Source: Chlorophyllum brunneum (Eukaryota; Basidiomycota; Agaricomycetes; Agaricales; Agaricaceae). From it: a DNA stretch of 64,000 nucleotides. This document shows, piece after piece, positions 35,603 to 46,541 of the stretch (positions are counted from its first letter, which is position 1; each line of letters opens with the position of its first letter). The DNA is taken from assembly GCA_963576785.1 (NCBI GenBank), contig OY756145.1, forward strand, positions 2,418,001-2,482,000, read 5' to 3'. The notes beneath the pieces were generated by a model that saw only the letters and a program-made list of their open reading frames with translations, was not told where the DNA came from and made no database searches. Position numbers and translations under genes: made by a program.

Positions 35603-37860
35603 TCTATCCTACCCGAGACCTTCTTGGCCCTTTCTCATATAACGATCGGTGGGAAGATGAAGCAAGATCTATGTGAAAATGGGGAAGGCGATAACAATCT
35701 GTCCAGAAAACTTTTCGACACGTTGGGTGGCGTGGTTGTGTGACCCTTGCACTTATTGTCTCTTTGGTTTACCTCAATTTCAGTTCTTGGCCGGAGTACA
35801 TCTTGTACTATCTCTCGACGTATATCTTTGGTTTGATCCTGTGCTAAAACGTGGCGCAATACACGGCTTATTTCTCGAGGTGCTCATGGCCTCTACTCTC
35901 CACAATATTGCTCTTCGGGTCCATAGCATGTTGACATGATCATTCTGTGCTCCTTCCGATACGCAGAAGTGGTCGGGTTTCTTCTCCGATACTACGGAGT
36001 CGCCAAGACCCGTGCACACAAGTGACAAAACCCGTTCGTTATCAGATATTGTTAAGTTGAGTTCGGCAATCATATTTGCTTCTTCAACAATACGACTCAG
36101 TGTGAATGGACTCGTACATTCCAGGAATAAGCTCAGGGACACACGTTCCCCGACTCCGCAGTAGTCCGCACTCGGATAAACTGAGCACAAACTACGCTCT
36201 CGCATGGCCGGCTAGTGTTCGCGCCGATACGGCGAAGCCGCGACTTCGCGGGGGATGGAGACAAGCTAGTAAGTTGGTGACACCCGAATCGGACTCCTGT
36301 ATCGGATCCCGAGAAGGGGAGATAGAGGCGGCGGGAGGCGCTATTCAATCTAGTGCGGGAGCCCTTACACATAACCTGAGCACAGTTAACCTTCATTCGA
36401 CGTGAAGGGTACTGCAGGAAAAGACATCGAGACCGCCGAGACAGGGACCAGCTTTTCTCAAAGAACGCTGCTTTTCTACTCTTCCATCAATTCTTTTGCA
36501 CGAGATTTGAGAAGGATCATCACTAGGGACAGGGTGAGACCGAATGGCTATGAATAGCATAGCATGAAGACTACTCACGGGACAACAAGACCGGAAAGAT
36601 CACCTTGGAGTGACTTATATTTTACTGTTCCTTGGAGAACAATCCAGAAGAACAAAAGATATGTCCGTTAGGACCGCAGTGATCGAAAGGGTTGCCTCTA
36701 CGGGACATCGTCCCTTCACCAACCGTGATGCATTGATGTGTTCTCTTCTCATCACTTGCTACGGCGCCTATAATATTTCCGGGTTCCTATCAAGCGACAC
36801 CTTCGTCGAATGCACACAAGTTCACTGGAAATGGTTCTTGTGTGCACACTGGATATGGCGGTATCTCCGTGGACGTTGACTGGGTAAGAAGTCAGTACAT
36901 CTCGGTCAAAAGCCGCGGAGGTTCCATGCAAGATCGGAATAGATGGGAGGCTGGAATACTCAGAGTTCTAAGATCTTTGACATTTTGATCCTCTCTTTAA
37001 ACGATTCCGAGGCCTCAAATTCGCTGTTTTTGTTTTGCTGCATCAATCAAACAAGTGCGTCATCAGGGTATGATAAATCTCCGTGAAAGGACTGTGTTAC
37101 CCAATGGTGGATGGGGTAGTAAGTTGAACCACCACTAGGTGTATGAGGTATTTTGGCCGCATCGAGGTTGATTACCTTGGTCCACCGGGACACACTAGAT
37201 ATTGTGTCGATGACGGTGGTGATGGACTTTGGACTCCAGCGCTCTTTGTTCAAGCTGAGGAGAGTCCGCGGAATACCAAGCACATCAACGTAGTTACCTT
37301 AAAAAGCACCGGTAATAATCCATCTATGTAGTACACTAGCGAAAGAATTCAATTACGGTGATGGATCAAAATTGTGATTGGAGTACACCAGCTTCGTGAT
37401 GATTCGCCTTTCCTTTTCCTTTTCAAGTGAGGTCATAGGGTGCTTACTCCATCACCTCCGCAGCTTCTGGTCAACGTGCATGTTTGGAGTGCACCAAGGT
37501 TTGTGGGGTGTGTTAAGTTAGGAAATCGGTGGTTGGCCATATATAGGGGATGTTCCAAACAGAGTCAGTGCCGACAATGGCACGTGACTGCCGCGCGAGG
37601 ACCGCGATGGTCCGTCGGGTGCGAAATTCTGTTCCTCGTCTTCCAGGTCACAACGTCGACACTGTGCACTAAGGGCAGCATTAATTCGACTATACCTCTA
37701 TCGTGGCAGCACGATACCCCAAAGGCACTCTTTCAGAAATCACGCGGTCATTGTCAAAGGACGGATTTGTCTTTTCCAAAAGTGGCGAACCTTGAGGTGG
37801 CTCTGTTAAAGCAGCTTCTCCTGGAGAGTTTAACCTACCGCTCCTTTCGACAATTCCACC
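35603..37860. other. 2.26 kb spacer without recognisable genes
   Basis: No frame here shows a known domain, a convincing exon series or strong codon bias. Minor features: a GC-rich patch near 36200-36260 with a six-base stem (GCGAAG/CTTCGC) around CCGCGA; a minus-strand frame at 37283-37047 (78 codons, ending FHGDLSYPDDALV) that could be a gene relic; and a CACGTG E-box near 37580. The right end must hold the PFF1 promoter. Confidence 0.4.
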
Positions 37861-40800
37861 ATGACCGTTCGCTGGAAATGGGGGCCCCTGCGCTCTATCA
37901 TTGCCCTTTCTCCTTTACTCATAGGGGTGCCGTTGATTTCGCTCACCCAGCATTACAGCAAGTTCTATCCTCGCATATCCGTCCCGTTCGCATGACTGAA
38001 ATTTCTCGTAGCGCTACCTAAGCCGGTTGTCGATCTGTGCGTGTTTCAAGATCTACCCTAGTTCCTACTCATTTCGTGTGATGTACAGCGTGGATCCGTC
38101 CACTCAGTTGCCGCAAATTTCAGAAGCAAACATTCTTGGCATCGCGAAATACTTATCGGAGGACATTGGCTTTAGAACCGTTGGGACGTTTGAACATGCT
38201 CTCGCAGACACGTGGATGGTCCAACAGGCTGAGGAAATGCAGAAGGAATGCCAACGAATCGTAGCTGAAACAGGACGGAAATTGGAGTGCGAGGTATGGC
38301 ATCAGCAGGGTAGCGGCAGTCATAGGTGAGGAGTAACACTTCTCTTCTGCGATGATATGGCCTCTTGACAGACTATTTGTTCTGATCCAAGATTTGATAT
38401 GATGGGCAAACGTTTGTACAAGACTTACGTGAACCTGACCAACATCGTCATTCGTATCTCAGATGGTACGCCAGCAGGCAAAGAACACGCTATCCTGGTC
38501 AACTCCCATTTGGATAGTACATTGCCCAGCCCAGGGGCTGCCGACGACGGACTTGCTGTTGGAGTCATGCTCGACTGTATGCGCGTTTTGATAAATACGC
38601 CGGATTGGTCCCCTAAACATGCGGTCGTGCTTCGTGAGTCAGAGGTCCGTCCACTGTATAGTCGTAGTTTCATGAATACCGCTAGTATTCAACCATGCGG
38701 AGGAATCACTCCAAGATGGTTCTCATCTTTTCTCAACGCAACACCCTGTTGCGCCGACGTGAGTCTTGGTATCGGCTGGATTTGTCCGTGACCCTAACCG
38801 ACTGCAGCGTTCGGGCAGTAATTAATCTTGAAGGTATTTGCTTGGCGCCTCTCTCCCAGCCTCGAGTATTGACTCCCCGCCCGGAGCCGCCGGTTCAACG
38901 GGTCGCGAATTACTGTTCCAAGCAACGTCCGAGCAGATGATCCACGCATATTCTCATGTTCCAAGGTACAGATCCAACAGGACTAGCTTGTTTTGTCCAT
39001 TTCCCCATTCTGACCGACCCACTCTTCGTTTAATAGACCATTTGGTACTGTGTTTGCCAACGATGTCTTCAGTTCAGGCATCCTGCTGTCAGAGTGAGTG
39101 GCGCAATTCCGGAGAAGTCGTTCGTTCCTGGATTGAAATGTCTGTAGCACCGACTTTCGCCAATTCGAGCAATATCTCAATATAACTGGGCTCGACGTCA
39201 GCAATCTTCATATTGACACCACTGTACCTCGTTGATCCTTGCTCCAGATTGCAGTCGTCGGCAATAGCTATCTCTACCATATGCGGAAGGTATGTGCAAA
39301 AGTATACCCCTTTGGCCTCCCTAAAACGGCATGTCGCCTTCCGCCTTAGGATCTTGTCGAAAACATCGAGCCTGGTGTTGCACAGGTGATTATCTCCTTC
39401 AATGTAGCTGAGTCCAATCACCTCATTTTCATTCAGCATATGGCGGAAAATAGTTTGGCCCTTCTTCAGTTCTTATCCTCCGATGAATCGCCCCTTCCCA
39501 ATTTGACCGCAGGATACACACGACCGACCACCGTTTACTTCACGCTATTTGGCCAGTTCTTCATGTATTCCTTCAAAGCTGCGAGGATCATGTATTCCGC
39601 GTTATTTGTCGCGTCCCTTCTCCTCATACGAATGTCGTCATCTTCAAAGGCAAGCGGAGAAAGGGCTGGTTGGACCAGTGGTTTGGTGGCAGTCGCTGCG
39701 GCCGTCTCCGGTACACTCATTGTGCCCAACGTGGTCGCCATTGTTATGAGCAAGGGCTTGAACAAGGGTATGAGCTGGTTCTCAAGCCCTTTCGCCCCGA
39801 TTTTCCTATATGCGCCACCGACCGTCCTAGGTACATTGCTATCCCAGTACCTAATTGGACCAGTATCCGAACAAGCCATTTTTGGCGTCTTTCTCGTGTT
39901 GCAATCGGGACTGGCGTGTGGGATCCAGATGGCCGGAATTGGCTCAGCAGGCTTGTTCTTCCTGTCTGGTCTGCCACTTTTTATCGCGCTCTTAATCAAC
40001 CCCCTAATCACCGGAAGTGCCAAGGAAATATCCTTATTCACTTATGCGCTGGCACAAGTGGAGCCGCTGCTCATTGGCACGCTTATGCTTGCCACAGTTG
40101 CTGAAGTGTTCGTCCCCCTCGTGAGTTTCTTTCTCCGCGTGTTTGGGGTTTTGCCGACCGCTTAACTCCCGTGACATCTAGACTGGCCGCATTGGCGCAC
40201 AAGCTCCTGCAGACAATATAGTTGCAAGCATCGTGGCGGTTCTGGGTGCTCAAACGCTTCCCGTCCTCGTGCCCTTCGCGCATAGGTTTGGACACCAAAG
40301 GCTATGGAATGGTATCGTCCTTTCTAGTATCGCTACAGCAATTGCCATGGCCGTCTTCTCCGTCAAGCGTCCGTTTGATGAAATGCACCAGAAGAGGCTG
40401 TTCATTCTCCACGCTGAAAATGTTTGCCGTTCTTGTCTTATCTAGAAAAAAAAAACTGAATTCCACCATCAGACGACATCGAGGGAACACCATTTACATA
40501 TCGCCGGAGCAGACGGCGCGCCTGGATTTGAGCTTCTCGTGGAAGATATAGTGAAAGAGTTCTCCCCGGCTAGCATCTTGCCTGGACCGGTTGTGGTGAA
40601 TGACTATAATTCAGATTGGGATTCGTTATATCCGTTTTCCGCCTTTCTAAGCCCGTACAAGGTTCCGTTGGCGGTTGACGCTGATTATACTTCACCGTGG
40701 GCAACCGATCAGCGCTTCTCCGTCTCAGCTACCAATAACTTCCACGACACGGAGGCGGGAACACGAAGCTTGACATTAGAAATCAAGCATCCTGGAATCA

Positions 40801-41212
40801 TCTGGTCTGGTACGTCTACTCGTCTCCCAGAGTGAAACGTGTTCCCAAGTTCATGAAATATACCCCAGTGGTCGCGTTTGATGCTCACGTACTGAGGTGG
40901 ACGCTAGACGACAACCCTCCGAACGAGCATGTTCGCCACTTCATCAAGGAAGCGTCCTTTTACGGGATTGACACGTGGAGTGTTGATCTCGTTATTAAGT
41001 CGCCTCCGAACGCAACCGACGACGAAACGTTACTAGTGAATTTCATTGGTATAGCCGAGAAAGGGATGTGGCCAGCGAAGAAGGCTGTTAAAGCGGAGGG
41101 TGGGCCTGCAATGCAGTTGTTTGAACAGCTTGATCACTGGTTAGATGAGAAATCGGCCGGCACGATTGATACACTATTCATGAGCTGCGTTGGGGGTGTT
41201 TCACGGGTGTGA
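37861..41212 (+). CDS. PFF1: M28 family multi-pass metallopeptidase, PFF1/FXNA-ERMP1 type
   Basis: About thirteen exons, roughly 860 aa. The first exon begins MTVRWKWGPLRSIIALSPLL, a membrane segment, and is joined by a weaker donor (GTTCTA) to 'YSVDPSTQLPQISEANILGI'. The peptidase domain carries the zinc ligands: 'NSHLDSTLPSPGAADDGLAV' (His and bridging Asp), NHAEESLQDGSHLF (Glu-Glu, spliced), 'TVRAVINLEAAGSTGRELLF', 'FGTVFANDVFSSGILLSETD', NSYLYHMRKD (last His). Then come about eight more hydrophobic helices (39520-40370) and a large luminal C-terminal domain to 41212. Yeast Pff1 is vacuolar and animal FXNA/ERMP1 is in the ER; both have nine helices with the protease in the lumen. All junctions checked keep frame, so apparent stops inside 38640-39440 are intronic. 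Only the first intron is uncertain. Confidence 0.9.
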
Positions 41213-42012
41213 GTCGCATTGCTTAATTTATGGGTTCAGTAATGTTTGAATCGTATTGCATGCCCTATTACCCTTTACTCCTTTGCCATGCCAACCCTTT
41301 CTTTCTTGTTAAGGACTCCTGTATTAATCGCGCCGCGCCACAAATTAAAATTATCTATTACGAGAACGTTTCGTCGAGCACGGTGGCATTGGCGTGCATC
41401 CTATTGACGCCGCGGACGTCAAATCGCTTGCTACCCTTCGGATGATCAGAGACGGACGGTCTGATCGAATCCGGTTTTAAATCAACTTCGTCCTTGACAA
41501 GGCTCCCTCCAATGATCTACAGAAGCGCCTCGGCCAGATAAGCGTGCTATTTTGACTTTATTACCACGGACTTACGACTCAATCAGTACGACGAGAGAGG
41601 GTCCTCTCCGCTAACCTGAGCTTCTTAAAAAGGCAACCGCCCGTAACATCAACTTACTCATGACGCACCAAAAATGTTATTCTTACTTCAAGGAGAGAAG
41701 CACACCTGTTCAGGATCACACATGACCCTCTACGCGTTCCTTGTGGGGACAAGTCCTGTCAGCAAGTTCCAAGCAAATGGGAGCGTTCTGTTTGATGCCC
41801 ATTGCGTATCCCCAGGTTCGAGATACAAGATCTCCGAGTCGGATTTCGAACGGGACGAATACCGGAATAGGATACCGGCATATACACTACTCTTGATGGA
41901 CGCAGGACCCAAGAAAGTATATGTACTTGATGGATTTTTGGCGAATTAGCTTTTACTTAGTGCCTTGGGACTGTTTTTACACCTCTTACTTTCCTCTACT
42001 CCGCTCTACGCT
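41213..42012. other. intergenic region, one doubtful small ORF
   Basis: 800 bp between the metallopeptidase stop and the P450 start. A single-exon frame at 41674-41949 (91 codons, ending KKVYVLDGFLAN) has plausible composition but no recognisable domain, and it has no supporting signal; I leave it unannotated. Otherwise nothing is seen. Confidence 0.4.
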
Positions 42013-44392
42013 ATGGTTTCGTCGATATCCCTCATCTCTTGCAGCGTGCTATGTCTGGTACTAATTTCGGTGCAACTCAAGCGTAAAACCAGGTGGCGAA
42101 TGCCGCCTGGACCCGCACCTGGTATTTTGGGAGATAACCGATGGAACGTTCCCTTCTATCAGCCCTGGAAACGCTACACGGAATGGCACAAAATCTTTGG
42201 TACGTACACATTCTCGAACCCATTTGACATGGTCACTGTAGCTGAGTGCTGTTGTAGGCGATGTCATATCATTCTGGCTGGGTGGCACACCTATCATAGG
42301 TATGCCCCCGTCCTTGCTGTCCGAAGATTTTTGCATTCATGTGTCCGAAAGTTCTTGGAAGCCTCAAGACGGCCACGGACATACTGGAAAAGCGTGGCAA
42401 TATCTATTCTAGTCGGCCGAGAAATATCATGGGGTCAGTAGCTGGTTTCACACCAGACCCAATCATCGTCGTCTTCACTGAGAAATTCTTACGCCATGTT
42501 GATAGGGGGGAGCTTCTTTCTGGTGGCATGCGAGGGGTTGGAATGCCATACGGACCACGGTGGAGGAACTGGAGGGCTGTGAGTCGTCAAGCTATTCTGT
42601 TCCTACGATTGGTCACCGAAACCGATTTTTGATCCATGACTGGGATTAGTTGATGCATGCTGGACTGTCGATTGACGCATCACAGGATTATAAGACACTC
42701 CAGTCACTGGAGGCGAGGGTCCTGTTGGGTGATCTGTTGGATGCCAAGAACTCGGAACAGTATGGTTTGCATGTTCGGCGGTGAGTCTTTGGCTCTCTCT
42801 GTGTCGCCCAATTACTTATGTGTTCCGGTCTAGATATGCTATTTCAATTGTATCAAGCGTGGCCTATGGTCGAAGAGTCAAGGACATGAATGACCAAATC
42901 GTTAAGGAGAACCAGGAAATCGACCTTTGTGAGTGTCTGCCCACACTTCCCTCCTTTACGCCCACTGAAGACAGCATTAATGCCTGATCGATAGATCTGT
43001 CAAAGTAAGCTTTAACTGCTTTCTCAAAACTATGACGTCTAAGACCGACTATTTTTGAACAGAGCTCTGTATGTCCACCATCAAAGATGATTAACTAGCT
43101 CCAGTTCCTAACATCACGCAGGGATCTCAGCCACTCGTGGGTAGATACGGTGCGTCATTGACATTCGCTCCTCCCGGCGTCATTCTTATCCTTGATCCTA
43201 GTGGCCATTTCTACTCCATCTACCAGTGAGTTATTCTTCGCGTATGAGCCACTTTGATTAATTTCATCAGAAATGGTTACAATGGTTCCGATACGAACCA
43301 GAACGAATGCGAAAACGAGATACCAAGGTCTATCTTGGTCTGTTGAACGAAGCTCGGGAACGTGTGGAGCAGGGCATGGCCATGCCATCTGTGGCTAGAA
43401 AGGCACTCAAAAAGCAAATCAATTGGGGTCTTAATGACGTCGAAATAGCCTACGCTCTCAGTGCTCCGTGGCAAGCGGGAGTCACGACGGTACGTCCTCC
43501 CTCCTTACACCTCATCTCAGTGATTCAGCTTTCAGTGTAGAGCGTTTCAATCTACGAAGTTTTCATCAGTGAGTCTCCACCTTCCAATCTAATGATTTCA
43601 TACTAAATCCTTTCAGTGGCAATGCTCCACAACCCAGACGTTATGCGGAAGGCGCAAGAGGAACTCGACCGTGTGGTTGGCTCAGAGCGTCCACCTGAGT
43701 TTGCTGATATGCATCTTCTGTCTTACACCCGGGCCATCATGAATGAGACGCTCAGATGGCGACCTATACTCCCCCTCGGGGTTGCGCATAGCAATATCAG
43801 CGATGACGTCTACGACGGGATGTTTATCCCCAAAGGTAGTAGGATACATGCGAATGTCTAGTGGGTCTTTGTCCATTTGGGTTTGATTATGCCAATAACG
43901 AATTTCCAGTGCAATGGCCCAGGATCCCGAGGTCAGTCAAGGGATCGCTAAGATTATCTCTCGTGACCAACCCCCTGATCTTCTTATTGTAGATGTTCCC
44001 AGATGCTGACTTGTTCCAACCTGAACGTTTTCTTGATGGAAAAATAGCCCCTTTCACCGCCGGATTCGGATTTGGTCGTCGAATGTGTCCAGGCATGCAT
44101 ATTGCCATGAACTCTCTTCTGATTATTTTTGCTCAGTAAGTGGTTGTAGCGTGGCTTGTCTCTTCTTCTTTGGTTGCTGAGCACATCTAGAACTCTGTGG
44201 GCTTTTACCATTCAGCCACCATCTAATGAATTCGGCAAGCCTATCTTACCGGACACCGAAACAATGGATGGTCATCTGTCAATTCATCCCCGCAAGTTCT
44301 CTTACCACCTTATTCCCCGCGGATTCAATACCGCGACCGTTATCGCGGCGGAAGCCGCAAGGGCTGAAGAGGAACTGGTTTCTTGGACATAA
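42013..44392 (+). CDS. cytochrome P450 monooxygenase
   Basis: Intron-dense gene, about 500 aa. An N-terminal anchor (MVSSISLISCSVLCLVLISV) is followed by the proline hinge MPPGPAPG. P450 landmarks in order: 'GTPIIVLGSLKTATDILEKR', GELLSGGMRG (spliced), 'MPYGPRWRNWRALMHAGLS', 'YAISIVSSVAYGRRV', HSWVDTWPFLLHLP, 'GLNDVEIAYALSAPWQAGVT' (I-helix A-G-x-T-T), NETLRWRP (K-helix ExxR), FQPERFLDG (PERF), and FGFGRRMCPG (heme loop with the Cys ligand). It resembles large agaricomycete families active on aromatics or terpenoids, but family and substrate cannot be assigned here. Two tandem micro-exons, 42995-43004 (10 nt) and 43063-43068 (6 nt), are needed for frame. It is ER-bound and would rely on P450 reductase. 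An upstream in-frame ATG at 41965 is an alternative start. Confidence 0.9.
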
Positions 44393-45227
44393 TCTGGTCT
44401 TGAACTATTATTTACATTATTTGGATTCTTGGGCGCCACTACCATTATATATTATGTGTACTTCACTATGAACTATAGGCTCTTTAATTAGTTTAATCTT
44501 ATCCGATTATCGGCTGTCTTGAGCACGATGTTGATGCACTGGACCCTGGCCAAAGACAATCTTGATCGTCAGCTCACTCCCTGTGCAACGGACGGATCAC
44601 GAAGGCGCGCTCTACCTGCATGCGGGGCCAATTACTCTAATCTAGATGATCGGGAAGTCGTGTTATGGTGGGTCCAGCCAAGTCCAGCCCGGGTGGAGTC
44701 CCTGTGTGATAGTTGGTCACTCTCGAGGGCGGGTTCTGGAGCCCCGGATTTACTGCTCGACGGGTGGCCGACAGGAATTTGCTTCGATTCACTCGAGCTT
44801 CATTGAAAAGTACCCCTGGGATAAACTTGTTTATATTTTCGCTGCTATCGGCGGGGTAAGCATTGGGCTTATCCTGGCACAGCGCCCAGACCGACAAGGA
44901 CTAAAGTCGACGTTCCTCGTGTCACAGCAGCAACTATCAAAGTACAAGATATGATTCTCAAGGGCTAGCAACCAAAGGAGAGAACGATCTGGTATGCATG
45001 GCGGTTTGTGTATCCCCTGGATCTGGATCCCAGTTGTTTGGGCGGGGCTAAACACTGAGGTCTAGAGTCAGATGGATGGTAGCCATGGTGTGCTGCTGTC
45101 CTGTAAGCAACTACACAAGCAATGTTATGTAATTGACACACGTGCAGGTGCTTGACCTAGAGGCTGGAGCCAAACACGGTTGGCCCGGTCAGTGGTGTAA
45201 ACACGAACTTTGAGCTAAGCTACAACG
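44393..45227. other. intergenic, no gene seen
   Basis: 835 bp between the P450 and the nucleoporin gene, both rightward. Short frames at 44519-44954 overlap on both strands and look random. No TATA box near the nucleoporin start. Confidence 0.4.
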
Positions 45228-46541
45228 ATGTCCAACGCGTTCGGCTCTTCCTTTACTGTCGCCGGCATGTCCACATCTACAACCACACATACTCCGAACC
45301 TCAACACGTGGGGGAGTTCGAGCTCTAGCGGTCAGCTAGGTTCTTCGTTTAGTGATAGTCTGTCACAATCGCGAAGTCATTACCAGCCCGGATATTTGAT
45401 GGTCTGTGTTTCATTCTGCTTTGTTCGGTCCTTGTACTCAATGTCATTTCATAGTCCACCTCGCAAAATACGGTGTGTAGCAATCTCCTGAAGCCGCCGA
45501 GGGCGCCTGCTAATACATTCCCAGAACACGCCGCAGAGCAGTCAGCGCGTTGATGATATCCCTATCGTCCAGACCAAAGCCAAGCTGAATAATGTACTCA
45601 CGAGAGGATCGGCCTCCGAGTTTGGCATGGAATCTATGTTTCAAAGCACGCGGTATACTGTTCTGTTTCCTGTTTTCGGTTCGGTATTAATGCCACGCCA
45701 CACAGACAGCGGCAGACGTTTACGGACGAAGATGCCCCACCACGGAGCTCGATTCATGATATACCCAATGAAATTTATGCTGATTCATCGCCTCATGGCC
45801 TGCCAGTAAAGGTCAGTCAATGGTCTTGTTTATACATGATTCTAGTTGACAACAAAAAAAACTCAGAATTCGACGCCCCAAGCATCACATCTTGGCCGAC
45901 GCCACACGCGCGCAGCCCTCGGTACCCAATCATCCCAGCCGGTTTATGTGGTCGTGTTCGGCTACCCTCCAGAAAAGTACCCCTTGATCGTCGAATACTT
46001 CAAGTCACTGGGAAATTCAACTGAACCAGAACCCAATACAGAAGTACTCAATTGCTTCAGAATCGCGTACCATGATCCCGCAGACGCAATGCGGGCCGTC
46101 CGGAAGAATGGCGAGGTTTTCGCTGGAAGTTGGATGATTGGAGCGAAGTGGGCGGTGAGTCATAATCGTTTCATGTTCAACCGACATATCATTTTACTGT
46201 GGTGCGGGGTTTGATAGGAGCCAGCACAAGCTGAAGCACTTCTCGGCCAACCACTTCTCCGATCAAGCATCTCTGGGCCACCCACAGAAAACAGCTCGTC
46301 AGGTGGGGCAATGGTGGTCGACGAACCGATGCAATCGCCATTTTCTTCAAACACGCCAAATGTCGGCACCCCCATCAGGCTCGCTCCATCGACATCTGCC
46401 TTCAGGAAAGCAGGTGCTCCTTCCAAACCCTCAACGCCGCTGCCAGCCAAACCTGCTGGTGTTCCTGCAACAACCACTACGACTCCAACCAGCAATAAAG
46501 GCGTGCTAGGGCAGGTATCCGACCTGATTTTTGGCTGGTAA
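45228..46541 (+). CDS. NUP53: nucleoporin NUP53/NUP35 (MPPN RRM family)
   Basis: Five exons, about 300 aa. It starts at MSNAFGSSFTVAGMSTSTTT, a Ser/Thr-rich region with FG-like dipeptides. The middle has 'FQSTRQRQTFTDEDAPPRSS' and 'IHDIPNEIYADSSPHGLPVK'. The Nup35-type RRM follows: 'PVYVVVFGYPPEKYPLIVEY', 'VLNCFRIAYHDPADAMRAVR', KNGEVFAGSWMIGAKWA. The C-terminus ends GQVSDLIFGW, the amphipathic membrane-binding helix that closes Nup53/Nup35 proteins. In the pore this subunit binds Nup170/Nup155 and Ndc1 and links the inner ring to the envelope. Splice junctions keep frame, and the length fits the family. It is the second nucleoporin-type gene in the window, about 25 kb from the POM34-like gene, with no sign of co-regulation. 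Confidence 0.92.

Noticed and set aside
38640..39440. M28 metallopeptidase seemed interrupted by many stops
   Set aside because: Each stop lies in a GT-AG intron; joined exons read through the conserved zinc-site and LLFQATSEQ regions.
41674..41949. 91-codon ORF before the P450
   Set aside because: No domain, splice or promoter evidence; could be random in a spacer of this length.
42420..43300. P450 appeared broken by stops
   Set aside because: Introns at GTCAGT (after NIMG), the two micro-exons, and GTGCGT (after WVDT) give an unbroken frame with correct family motifs.
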